From: an uncultured Clostridia bacterium
GTDB taxonomy: Bacteria > Bacillota > Clostridia > Christensenellales > Borkfalkiaceae
DNA length: 64,000 nt
Direction: 5' to 3'
Assembly (NCBI GenBank): GCA_944341075.1
Contig: CALVLV010000007.1
Span: 1-64,000 of the forward strand
The translations under genes and the position numbers were made by a program. The notes beneath the pieces are model-generated. The model ran no database searches, was not told where the DNA came from, and saw nothing but the letters and a program-made list of their open reading frames with translations. The number at the start of each line of letters is the position of its first letter. Within the stretch, counting starts at the first letter, position 1. Shown here one piece after another: positions 53,139 to 61,872 of the stretch.

Positions 53139-53960
53139 TCATGTTTTATCCCTTCCCGAAAAGGAGAGGTTTACTATAAAGCATACGGCAAAGTAAATTA
53201 TCAGCGTGAATATGACTATCAGAGAAAATGACATAGTGGACGTGCCTAATATATCTACAATATACCCGAACGCCACAATATAGAACGCATAATACACCCC
53301 GGTAACTATGACCAGTATGGGCACCAACATAAACAGCCACACGCTTATGCGGTAATACTTCATCCGCATGTACGTTCTGATATCGCGATCTCTGAAAGAA
53401 ACTATTATTTCAAAAATCACTACAGAGATTACGGTAAGGCCTATGCCCGCCCCGAGAAAGCACACAAACAAAAAGCTATTACCAAGCAAAAAACATGCCA
53501 CGGAGTAGACCTCAAGCAACAGCACCATTATGTGCATGCACGCAAGCAGGATAGTCCCGCGCGACTTCTTTTTAATGTCGCTTTCCTCCGTCGGCACAAC
53601 AGTTTTGTCCGCAGTGCCTGCCTGGGCAGGATCAACGATAGCAACAACGGTGGTTTTTTCTTCGTCTGCGCGCGGCATGGCGACGTCAGATGAAACTGTT
53701 CCGTTCTCCGCTTCGCCTGACCCGGCGGAACCATCGCATGGCGCAGCCGGTGCGGGTAAATCAATGCCGTCGTTTATGAGAATATCTGCCGATACGTTGA
53801 GTACGGTGCATATCCGCGCAAGATTAAACGAATCGGGCAGAGCCGAACCCTGTTCCCAGCGCGATACCGCCTGGCGCGATACGCCCACTTGTTCGGCAAA
53901 TTCCTCCTGCGAAAGCCCCGCCATTTTGCGCAGTTTCAATAATTTTTGCGATAAGGTCAT
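53139..53960 (-). CDS. XRE-family HTH regulator with C-terminal membrane domain
   Basis: 273 residues. The N-terminal HTH (5-58) has LSQEEFAEQVGVSRQAVSRWEQG. A Pro/Ala/Glu-rich linker (70-125) leads to four predicted membrane helices (about 133-265). The DNA-binding domain is thus tethered to the membrane, a layout seen in clostridial regulators that sense envelope stress or ligands. No target operator was identified. It seems monocistronic. Confidence 0.85.
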   Translation of the reverse strand: MTLSQKLLKLRKMAGLSQEEFAEQVGVSRQAVSRWEQGSALPDSFNLARICTVLNVSADILINDGIDLPAPAAPCDGSAGSGEAENGTVSSDVAMPRADEEKTTVVAIVDPAQAGTADKTVVPTEESDIKKKSRGTILLACMHIMVLLLEVYSVACFLLGNSFLFVCFLGAGIGLTVISVVIFEIIVSFRDRDIRTYMRMKYYRISVWLFMLVPILVIVTGVYYAFYIVAFGYIVDILGTSTMSFSLIVIFTLIIYFAVCFIVNLSFSGRDKT

Positions 53961-54138
53961 CCCATCCTCCGCAGCAAATTGCGCATCGCCGTATTATTGC
54001 AGCAAACAGTATTTTGCTGCCGACACAGCACGCATGCGGCATAAATTTACAAGACAGATTATAAATCATTACAAAATTTTTTGCAACCTACGTGACTTTA
54101 CAATTCCGCAACTAAAGTTTACATATTAAAAAATTTAA

Positions 54139-54162
54139 GGGAGGCATGTAAAGTCGCCTCCC
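54139..54162 (-). terminator. Terminator of uvrBA
   Basis: GGGAGGC-loop-GCCTCCC followed by TTAAATTTTTT on the minus strand, about 80 bases past the uvrA stop. Confidence 0.8.
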
Positions 54163-54192
54163 TAATACCAATGAATTTATACATTTTATGCC

Positions 54193-54209
54193 GATTATGC
54201 CACGCATAA
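54193..54209. repeat. Short inverted repeat ATTATGCCACGCATAAT
   Basis: 6-5-6 inverted repeat in the gap after uvrA. A near copy, TTATGCCACGCATAG, lies at about 63969-63983 at the window end, and TATGCCACGCATAGTAC also occurs inside murB near 16859. Confidence 0.4.
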
Positions 54210-54242
54210 TACATAAAATCGGTGCATTTTAGCCAATTCAGG

Positions 54243-57080
54243 TCACTCGTCACCCGACTGACTGTTTTCAAGTATCTTTTTAAGGAACTGCCCCGTGTAA
54301 CTTTCGGGGTGTGCGGCAATATCCTCGGGCGAGCCGCATGCAAGCACCGTTCCACCCTTGTCGCCGCCCTCGGGGCCGAGGTCTATTATCCAGTCGGAAG
54401 TCTTTATCACGTCAAGGTTATGTTCGATGACGAGTACCGTGTTGCCGCCTTCGCGCAGGCGGGCGAGAATTTTTATCAGCTTATCCACGTCATAGCTGTG
54501 CAACCCTGTAGTAGGTTCATCGAGAATGTAGAACGTCTTGCCCGTGCTCCTCTTTGAAAGTTCGGTGGCAAGCTTTACCCTCTGCGCCTCGCCGCCGGAG
54601 AGTGTGGTCGCACTCTGGCCGAGCTTTATATAGCCGAGGCCGACGTCTACAAGGGTAGAAAGTTTGTTGTATATGGAGTGTATCGGCCTGAAAAATTCTG
54701 CGGCGTCCTCCACCGTCATGTCGAGCACGTCGGCAATGGACTTTCCCTTATACTTTACCTCAAGCGTTTCACGGTTGTAGCGCTTGCCGCCGCACACCTC
54801 GCACGGAACGTAGATATCTGGCAAAAAGTGCATCTCTATCTGTATTATTCCGCCGCCCTCGCAGTGCTCGCACCTGCCTCCCGCTATATTGAAGGAGAAG
54901 CGGCCGCTCTTATAGCCGCGCTCCTTTGCATCGGGGGTGGCGGCAAACAGGTCGCGTATCATTGTGAACACACCCGTATAGGTGGCGGGGTTGGAGCGCG
55001 GCGTTCTGCCTATGGGCTGCTGGTCTATTGCTATAACTTTATCAAAGTATTCCAGCCCCTCTATCTTATCGAACTTGCCCTGCAGCTGACGCGCACCGTT
55101 GAGCGTGTTGGCAAGGTAGGGGTATATTATCTCGTTCACAAGGCTGGACTTGCCCGAACCTGAAACGCCCGTCACGGCAGTAATCAGCCCGGCGGGTATC
55201 TGAACGTCTATACCCTTGAGGTTGTTCTGCCTGCAACCGGACACGGTCAGGTATCTGCCGTCGGGCTTCTTTCTCACGGCGGGCACCTCTATTTTGCGCC
55301 TGCCCGCAAGGTAATCGCCCGTTATCGAACCGGGGGTATTCATTATGTCCTCCGGGGTGCCGCAGGCAACGACCTCGCCGCCGTGCACGCCCGCCTTGGG
55401 GCCGATATCAACAATGTAGTCGGCGGCGCGCATGGTATCTTCGTCGTGCTCAACCACGATGAGCGTGTTGCCCAGGTCGCGCAGCCCCTTCAAAGACGCG
55501 AGAAGCTTTTCGTTATCGCGCTGGTGAAGACCTATGGAGGGCTCGTCGAGAATGTAGAGCACGCCCGTGAGCGCGCTGCCTATCTGCGTGGCCAACCTTA
55601 TGCGCTGGCTTTCGCCGCCGGAGAGCGTGGCGGCCGAGCGCGACAGCGTGAGATAACCCAGCCCCACATTTTTAAGAAAGCTGATGCGGCTGTCTATCTC
55701 TTTGATTATGCTGTCGGCGATCATGTGTTCCGTAGGGGTGAAGAAGGAAAAATCTGCAAATGCGGCCAGGTCGTCCACCGCCATATCGCACACCTGCGCG
55801 ATATTTTTGCCGCCCACCGTAACGGCGAGCGCCTCCTTTTTAAGCCTTTTGCCGTGGCAGACGGGGCAGTCCGTGACGCGCATATACCTTTCGATATCCC
55901 ACTTCACGCTGTCGGAAGAGGTCTGGTTATAGCGGCGCTGAAGGTTATTGGCAAAGCCCTCCCACGCCGTTTTATAGCTGCCGTTGAAGCGGTAGGCATT
56001 GTATGCAAGTTCTATCTGCTCGCCGCCGTTGCCGTACATGAGCATATCGAATACACCGTCGGGCAGGTCTTTGACGGGCACGTCAAGCGAAAAACCGTAG
56101 TGCTTGGCAAGCGAATTTATATACATCTGCGTAACGGTGGAACTGTCAAGGTTCCATCCGCTTATCTTTATGGCGCCCTCGCGCAGGGTCTTTGTCTTGT
56201 CGGGACAGATGAGGTCGGGGTCTACCACCTGTTTAAATCCAAGACCCGAACATTCGGGACAGGCACCCCAGGGCGTATTGAACGAAAAGAGGCGGGGCTC
56301 TATCTCTTCGATAGAGATACCGCAATCGGGACAGGCGTAATTGGAGGAATAAAGCTCTTCCCTGTCGCCGCTGTCTATTATTACAAGCCCGCTGCCAAGC
56401 TTAAGCGCGGCCTCAAGGCTGTCGGTCAGCCTCTTGAGTATTCCCTCTTTTATGACGAGCCTGTCCAGGATGACCGAGATGTTGTGGCGTATATTCTTTT
56501 CAAGGCGGATCTCCTCCTGCAGTTCATACACCGCTCCGTCTATCTTAACCCTGCCGTAGCCGCTCTTTTTAAAGCCTGCGAGCTCCTTGGCAAACTCACC
56601 CTTTTTGCCGCGGGCTATTGGCGCCTCCACCATTATTTTACTGCCTGCGGGCATGGCCATTACTTTATCGGCGATTTCGTCCACCGACTGTTTGCGTATC
56701 TCCCTGCCGCAGTTGGGGCAATGGGGAATGCCGACGCGCGCATACAGCAGACGGAAATAGTCGTAGATCTCGGTTACGGTGCCCACAGTGGAGCGCGGGT
56801 TGTGCGAGGTAGTCTTCTGGTCTATGGAAATTGCAGGCGAAAGTCCATCTATGGACTCTACGTCGGGCTTTTCCATCTGTCCGAGAAACTGGCGGGCGTA
56901 TGACGAAAGACTTTCTATATACCTCCTCTGCCCCTCGGCAAATATAGTATCGAATGCCAGCGTAGATTTGCCGCTGCCCGAAAGCCCCGTAAACACGGTA
57001 AGGGTGTTGCGGGGAATGTGTACGTCTATATTCTTTAAGTTGTTTTCCTTTGCGCCCTTTACAAATATCTCTTCTTTCAT
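54243..57080 (-). CDS. uvrA: Excinuclease ABC subunit A
   Basis: 945-residue damage sensor with two ABC ATPase modules: Walker A GLSGSGKSTLAFD and GVSGSGKSSLVNE, signatures LSGGESQRIRL and LSGGEAQRVKL. Zinc modules are visible as CPNCG, CPDCG...CPECSG and CEHCEGGG...CEVCGG. It loads UvrB on damaged DNA. It follows uvrB by 14 bases. Confidence 0.98.
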   Translation of the reverse strand: MKEEIFVKGAKENNLKNIDVHIPRNTLTVFTGLSGSGKSTLAFDTIFAEGQRRYIESLSSYARQFLGQMEKPDVESIDGLSPAISIDQKTTSHNPRSTVGTVTEIYDYFRLLYARVGIPHCPNCGREIRKQSVDEIADKVMAMPAGSKIMVEAPIARGKKGEFAKELAGFKKSGYGRVKIDGAVYELQEEIRLEKNIRHNISVILDRLVIKEGILKRLTDSLEAALKLGSGLVIIDSGDREELYSSNYACPDCGISIEEIEPRLFSFNTPWGACPECSGLGFKQVVDPDLICPDKTKTLREGAIKISGWNLDSSTVTQMYINSLAKHYGFSLDVPVKDLPDGVFDMLMYGNGGEQIELAYNAYRFNGSYKTAWEGFANNLQRRYNQTSSDSVKWDIERYMRVTDCPVCHGKRLKKEALAVTVGGKNIAQVCDMAVDDLAAFADFSFFTPTEHMIADSIIKEIDSRISFLKNVGLGYLTLSRSAATLSGGESQRIRLATQIGSALTGVLYILDEPSIGLHQRDNEKLLASLKGLRDLGNTLIVVEHDEDTMRAADYIVDIGPKAGVHGGEVVACGTPEDIMNTPGSITGDYLAGRRKIEVPAVRKKPDGRYLTVSGCRQNNLKGIDVQIPAGLITAVTGVSGSGKSSLVNEIIYPYLANTLNGARQLQGKFDKIEGLEYFDKVIAIDQQPIGRTPRSNPATYTGVFTMIRDLFAATPDAKERGYKSGRFSFNIAGGRCEHCEGGGIIQIEMHFLPDIYVPCEVCGGKRYNRETLEVKYKGKSIADVLDMTVEDAAEFFRPIHSIYNKLSTLVDVGLGYIKLGQSATTLSGGEAQRVKLATELSKRSTGKTFYILDEPTTGLHSYDVDKLIKILARLREGGNTVLVIEHNLDVIKTSDWIIDLGPEGGDKGGTVLACGSPEDIAAHPESYTGQFLKKILENSQSGDE

Positions 57081-57094
57081 ATCTTACTCAATTA

Positions 57095-59083
57095 TCACTG
57101 CTTTTTATCTTTAGGGAGATTTTTGCCTGCCGTCCGCATGCGTTTTTTAAGTTCGTTTATGGTGTCGCGTATCTCTATGGCGCGCTCGAAATCGAGCTGT
57201 GCAGAGGCAACCGCCATAAGCGCCTTCAGCTTTTCTATCTCGGCGGGGATATCGGCGGCCTTTATGTCGTCGCCCGCCTTCTTTTTGCCCGTTATGCCTA
57301 TAGTGCTTTTTACCTCTTTTATTATGGTCTTAGGCACTATTCCGTGCGTCTTGTTATATTCGTCCTGCACCTTGCGGCGGCGCTGAGTTTCGTCTATGGC
57401 GCGCCTCATGCTGCCCGTTATGGTGTCGGCATACATTATGACCCTGCCCTCGACGTTGCGCGCGGCGCGGCCTATCGTCTGGACGAGCGCCGTTTCACTG
57501 CGCAGAAAACCCTCTTTGTCGGCGTCGAGTATGGCAACAAGCTTCACTTCGGGAAGGTCGAGGCCCTCACGCAGAAGGTTGATGCCGCACAGCACGTCAA
57601 ATTCGCCGCTCCTCAGCCCGTTTATTATATCTATGCGCTCCAGCGCGTCTATGTCGCTGTGCATGTACTTTACCTTGAGGGAATGTTCCTTCAGGTAATC
57701 GGTAAGGCTCTCTGCCATGCGCTTGGTCATGGTGGTGACAAGCACCCTGCCCTGCGAGGCAATAGTCTTGTTTATCTCTCCAAGCAGGTCGTCTATCTGC
57801 CCCTTGGTGGGTCTGACCTCCACCTCGGGGTCGAGCAGCCCCGTGGGGCGTATAAGCTGTTCCACCGTATTGCCCGACTGCTCCAGTTCATACGGCGCAG
57901 GCGTGGCGGAAACGCATATCAGCTGCGGAACGCGCTCGTCGAACTCTTCGAATGTAAGCGGGCGGTTATCGTATGCAGATTTAAGACGGAAGCCGTAGTT
58001 TACAAGGTTCTCCTTTCTGCTCCTGTCGCCGTGATACATAGCGCGTATCTGCGGTATGGTCATGTGGCTCTCATCTATAAAAACCAGAAACTCTCCGCGG
58101 GGAAAGTAATCGAGCAGCGTAAACGAAGGCTCGCCCGGCTGCCTGCCGTCGAAGTAGCGGCTGTAGTTTTCAACCCCGCTGCAGTAGCCTATCTCGCGTA
58201 TCATCTCTATGTCGAATGTGGTGCGCTGTTCCAGCCGTTCCGCCTCGAGCGGTTTGCCCGCGTCGCGGAAGGCCTTTACCTCGTCCTTCATGTCGCGCTC
58301 TATCATGGTGAGCGCATGTTCAAGCTTGTCGCTGCCAACGGCATAGTGGCTTGCGGGAAAGATGCACACATGCTTGAGTTCGGAAATAATATTGCCTGTC
58401 AGCGCGTCCTCTTCGCATATCCTGTCTATCTCGTCGCCGAAGAACTCCACCCTTATGGCAACCTCCGAGTTGCTCGCGGGAAATATTTCCACTATGTCGC
58501 CGCGCACGCGGAAGGACGAGCGCTGAAAGTCCACGTCCTTGCGCGAGTACTGAATTTCTACCAGCCTGCGCAACAACGCGTCGCGCTCCATCTCCATGCC
58601 GGGGCGAAGGGATATGGAGAGCCTGAAATACTCTTCGGGCGCGCCCAGGCCGTATATGCAGGAGACGGACGCCACCACTATTACGTCCTTCCTTTCGCCG
58701 AGCGCGGCCGTAGCCGAGTTGCGGAGCTTGTCTATCTCGTCGTTCAGGCTCATATCCTTTTCGATATAGGTATCGGTAGAGGGTATGTAACTCTCCGGCT
58801 GGTAGTAGTCGTAGTAAGATACAAAATACTCCACTCTGTTTTCGGGAAAGAACTCGCGGAACTCGTTGCACAGCTGCGCGGCAAGCGTCTTGTTGTGAGC
58901 AATGACAAGCGTGGGGCGGTTTACGTTGGCGATTATGTTTGCCATTGTAAACGTTTTACCGCTGCCCGTCACGCCGAGAAGCACCTGCGTGCGTATGCCG
59001 TCCAGCACCCCATCGGTGAGCTCGCGGATGGCCTCCGGCTGATCGCCCGTGGGCTGAAATTTTGAGTGAAGTTTAAAATCCAT
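57095..59083 (-). CDS. uvrB: Excinuclease ABC subunit B
   Basis: 662-residue helicase-like repair protein. Walker A is [14 protein letters not shown], the beta-hairpin region [20 protein letters not shown]-like box FIDESH, motif [14 protein letters not shown], and a C-terminal UVR motif that contacts UvrC. It verifies damage and positions UvrC. First gene of uvrBA with its own promoter and an upstream LexA-like palindrome. Confidence 0.98.
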   Translation of the reverse strand: MDFKLHSKFQPTGDQPEAIRELTDGVLDGIRTQVLLGVTGSGKTFTMANIIANVNRPTLVIAHNKTLAAQLCNEFREFFPENRVEYFVSYYDYYQPESYIPSTDTYIEKDMSLNDEIDKLRNSATAALGERKDVIVVASVSCIYGLGAPEEYFRLSISLRPGMEMERDALLRRLVEIQYSRKDVDFQRSSFRVRGDIVEIFPASNSEVAIRVEFFGDEIDRICEEDALTGNIISELKHVCIFPASHYAVGSDKLEHALTMIERDMKDEVKAFRDAGKPLEAERLEQRTTFDIEMIREIGYCSGVENYSRYFDGRQPGEPSFTLLDYFPRGEFLVFIDESHMTIPQIRAMYHGDRSRKENLVNYGFRLKSAYDNRPLTFEEFDERVPQLICVSATPAPYELEQSGNTVEQLIRPTGLLDPEVEVRPTKGQIDDLLGEINKTIASQGRVLVTTMTKRMAESLTDYLKEHSLKVKYMHSDIDALERIDIINGLRSGEFDVLCGINLLREGLDLPEVKLVAILDADKEGFLRSETALVQTIGRAARNVEGRVIMYADTITGSMRRAIDETQRRRKVQDEYNKTHGIVPKTIIKEVKSTIGITGKKKAGDDIKAADIPAEIEKLKALMAVASAQLDFERAIEIRDTINELKKRMRTAGKNLPKDKKQ

Positions 59084-59127
59084 TACAATAGAACCCTGAA
59101 AAATTTCCGTTTGATATATCTGATATA

Positions 59128-59156
59128 ATTATAAACCCAAACCCGCCTTTTTACAA
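59128..59156 (-). promoter_or_regulatory. Promoter of uvrBA
   Basis: TTGTAA (59156-59151), 17 bases, TATAAT (59133-59128). Confidence 0.72.
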
Positions 59157-59189
59157 CAATATTGCCGCACTTGCGCCCGTTGCAAAACA

Positions 59190-59203
59190 TAAACATTTGT
59201 TTG
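59190..59203 (-). promoter_or_regulatory. LexA-like (SOS box) palindrome upstream of uvrB
   Basis: CAAACAAATGTTTA on the minus strand fits AAAC-N4-GTTT, close to Bacillota SOS boxes (GAAC-N4-GTTC or GTTT). It lies about 34 bases upstream of the -35 element, farther than usual. The same core recurs at the radical SAM promoter. Confidence 0.5.
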
Positions 59204-59250
59204 AAATATTTTATCAATCTGTTTTATCTTAAAGGTAGCCGGGCAAAAAA

Positions 59251-59277
59251 CTCCGCGCGGGTACAACCCGCACGGAG
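59251..59277 (-). terminator. Terminator of the two-component system operon
   Basis: CTCCGTGCGGG-TTGTA-CCCGCGCGGAG followed by TTTTTTG on the minus strand. Confidence 0.88.
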
Positions 59278-59341
59278 CCAAAGCTGTAATTTTATTACGG
59301 ATAACTACTGACAGTAAGCACTGCAAAAAACTGTCGCACTG

Positions 59342-60856
59342 TCAGTCGGCTGCAGGTTTTTCTGCAGTCCCCGCACCCTCCGCATCGGGCGATTCGGGGG
59401 GAACCGATGGGAAGTCTACCCAGAATTCAGAACCTTTGCCAAGCTCGGAATCTGCACCGAAGTCGAAGGCGTGCTTTTCAAGTATCGTCTTGACTATCGG
59501 AAGCCCCAGACCCGTTCCCTTTACGGGGCGCGCATGCGTCTCCTTTACCCGGTAATACCTGTTCCAGATAGAGGGCAGATCCTCCTTGGAGATACCCTTG
59601 CCGGTATCGCGCACCGCAAACCTGATGCGTCCGTTTTCTGCCTGCGCCTTAAGGCTTACAAAGACCTTTTTGTCCTCGCCGGTATAGTTTACCGCATTGG
59701 ATATAAGGTTATACAGCACCTGGCCTATCTTTCCCTCGTCGGCACAGGTATAAAGGTCGGGGTCAATGTCCGTGACGAAAGTATACCCCTGCATATCATG
59801 AAGGTATTCGAACTTTTGCATTATACCATACAAAAAGTCGGTCAGATTGAACACCTTTTTGTTAATCTGGTTGATATCCGAACTTATCTTTGACATGTCA
59901 AGCACGTCGTTTACCAGCCCGGCAAGCCTGTCTGCCTCGTCGATTATCACCTGAAGGTGCTGGTTACGCTTTTCGGGGTCGTCGCCCGATATCTCCTTTA
60001 TCATTGAAGCATAGGCCTTAATCATGGTAAGCGGCGTCTTGAGATCGTGCGAAACATTGGCGAGCAGTTCCTTCTGAAAGCCGTCAGTCTTCTTTATTTC
60101 TGCACAGGCATAGTTCAACGCATCTGAAAGGTGCGCTATCTCTTCATATTCCGCAGAGGCAAACTTTACGTCGTAATTGCCCTTGGCCATCTTGTTGGCC
60201 GTTGTCGTAAGACTTTTCAGCGGGTCGGATATCTTTTGCGACATGCTGTAAGCCACAAGAAAAGCTATAAGTATAACAAGTATGCCTACTATAATCATAT
60301 ACCTTTGCACGGCGCCCATAGTTTCATTTGCTATGTCCATTGAATAGCGCACCACAAGATAATTAGGCATGCCTTGCTCCGACGCAAACGGCGTAATTTC
60401 GGCATAAGTATAAACCCCGCCGGAAACGAACTGCAAGCTGTTGCCCTCAAAATCAGATACCCTGTCTATGATGCCGTCGTGAACACCCTTCCAGTATTCA
60501 CGCTCGCTATCGCTCATACGCAATCCGATAGGCAACACAATATCGCCGTTAACAGCAATAACGGCGATATTCACGTTGTTTTCAAACGCCACGCTCTCTA
60601 TATACTCGTCCATGGCTATATAAGCCTGCATCGACGCGTCAGGCGCCTGCTCAAGCCGGCTGCTCACCGACATTCCGACCCTGCGGATCTTATCCTGAGT
60701 GAACGACGTTATCGAACCCTGAACAATGAGATAGCAGATAACACCCACGAGCAAAATAATAAAGAAGGCAAGAAAACAAAAATTTCTCCACAGCGTTATA
60801 TTTAGGCTTCTGAGCCTTTTAAACCCCTTCTTTTCAGACTTCAAATTTGTATCCAA
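59342..60856 (-). CDS. Sensor histidine kinase with extracytoplasmic domain
   Basis: 504 residues: two membrane helices (about 26-48 and 185-207) flank a ~135-residue external sensor, followed by HAMP, HisKA with phosphorylated His in NVSHDLKTPLTM, and a HATPase (N box NLISNAVNYTG, G boxes DTGKGIS and GTGLGLPIV). Signal unknown. The likely start is TTG 60856 or 60844, overlapping the end of the response regulator gene, with AGGGGG upstream. Confidence 0.93.
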   Translation of the reverse strand: MDTNLKSEKKGFKRLRSLNITLWRNFCFLAFFIILLVGVICYLIVQGSITSFTQDKIRRVGMSVSSRLEQAPDASMQAYIAMDEYIESVAFENNVNIAVIAVNGDIVLPIGLRMSDSEREYWKGVHDGIIDRVSDFEGNSLQFVSGGVYTYAEITPFASEQGMPNYLVVRYSMDIANETMGAVQRYMIIVGILVILIAFLVAYSMSQKISDPLKSLTTTANKMAKGNYDVKFASAEYEEIAHLSDALNYACAEIKKTDGFQKELLANVSHDLKTPLTMIKAYASMIKEISGDDPEKRNQHLQVIIDEADRLAGLVNDVLDMSKISSDINQINKKVFNLTDFLYGIMQKFEYLHDMQGYTFVTDIDPDLYTCADEGKIGQVLYNLISNAVNYTGEDKKVFVSLKAQAENGRIRFAVRDTGKGISKEDLPSIWNRYYRVKETHARPVKGTGLGLPIVKTILEKHAFDFGADSELGKGSEFWVDFPSVPPESPDAEGAGTAEKPAAD

Positions 60857-61505
60857 GCCCCCTGAGCGTTACTATAAATTTTCTGTATTCTTTCAGGTTG
60901 CCGCGCAACATCTTTATATGCGTATCCACCGTTCTGTCATCGCCGTAAAAGTCAAAACCCCATACGTCCATGAGCAGTTTTTCGCGCGTGAGGGCTATGC
61001 CCCTGTTCTTTACAAAGTAGAACAATATCTCATATTCTTTGGGGGTAAGTTCTGCCTTTTCACCGTCTACGTATACGTTTCTGCCGGCCATATCTATAGT
61101 AAGGCCCTCAAACTTATAAACGTCGTTCTTGGGCTCTTCCTTTCCCGCGCTCCTGCGCTTTGTAACGGCATTTATGCGCGCCATGACCTCTTTGGGAGAA
61201 AACGGCTTGGTCACATAGTCGTCCACACCTATTTCAAAGCCGAAAAGTTTGTCGTATTCCTCACCGCGGGCAGAGAGCATGATAACAGGGATATCCTTGG
61301 TTTTTCTTATCTCTTTTACGGCCGAAAACCCGTCGAGCTTGGGCATCATTACGTCCATAAGGATTATATCATAATCGTTGTCGCGGCACATGCGGACTGC
61401 CTCCATTCCGTCAGCAGCCTCATAGGCCTCGTTACCCTCGAACACAACATACTCTTTGAGCACGTTGCGGATCATCTCTTCATCGTCAACAATAAGTACT
61501 TTCAT
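60834..61505 (-). CDS. OmpR/PhoB-family response regulator
   Basis: 223 residues: receiver domain with acidic pocket DDEE, phosphoacceptor Asp in MDVMMP (near 51), conserved Ser and Lys (MLSAR, TKPF), and a winged-helix DNA-binding domain (LTPKEYEILFYFVKNRG, then DDRTVDTHIKMLRGNL). Partner of the downstream kinase. Upstream there are TTTCAC, TTTCAT and CTTTAA at 11-base intervals (minus strand, about 61629-61600), as in operators of this family, which suggests autoregulation. Confidence 0.94.
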   Translation of the reverse strand: MKVLIVDDEEMIRNVLKEYVVFEGNEAYEAADGMEAVRMCRDNDYDIILMDVMMPKLDGFSAVKEIRKTKDIPVIMLSARGEEYDKLFGFEIGVDDYVTKPFSPKEVMARINAVTKRRSAGKEEPKNDVYKFEGLTIDMAGRNVYVDGEKAELTPKEYEILFYFVKNRGIALTREKLLMDVWGFDFYGDDRTVDTHIKMLRGNLKEYRKFIVTLRGLGYKFEV

Positions 61506-61701
61506 AAAATTTTCCGCCTTTTAAAAGGTATTGCTTATTTACTTTTAACCTTTACCGTATTTATTTAAAACACTTTTATCACAAATATATTAGATTTAAT
61601 TAAAGCTACCATGAAATCTCAGTGAAATTTACTCCCGATCCGCCTGCTCCTCCCCTGCGCATAATACATAATGCCGCGTCACACAAAAAACATAAAAAAT
61701 T

Positions 61702-61762
61702 TTAAACAAATGTTTGACAAGCTGCCGATACAGTGCTATAATACCTGTACAAACAAACGTTT
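61702..61762 (+). promoter_or_regulatory. SOS-type promoter of the radical SAM / DUF4130 operon
   Basis: Perfect promoter TTGACA (61713-61718), 17 bases, TATAAT (61736-61741). One LexA-like box, TAAACAAATGTTTG (61702-61715), overlaps the -35; a second, CAAACAAACGTTTG (61749-61762), lies at the transcript start. Both fit AAAC-N4-GTTT. A further palindrome, GCAAACGTTTGC, is at 61806-61817. Between them GTGCCGC...GCGGCAC (61768-61795) can form a hairpin. Confidence 0.72.
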
Positions 61763-61872
61763 GCAATCGTGCCGCCGTTTCGGGTAAGTGCGGCACAAAT
61801 ACTGCCGCAAACGTTTGCATACCATGCGGAACAGGCATGCTGCCTGCCGCACGGCATGGCGGGATACACCTT

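Noticed and set aside
57050..59065. Long plus-strand frame opposite uvrB, and a similar one opposite uvrA (55383-56903)
   Set aside because: They are antisense to highly conserved genes, show no ribosome binding site or recognisable domain, and reflect codon bias on the other strand.
61806..61817. GCAAACGTTTGC as a third LexA box
   Set aside because: It is a perfect palindrome but lacks the AAAC-N4-GTTT spacing of the other two, so it was noted but not counted.
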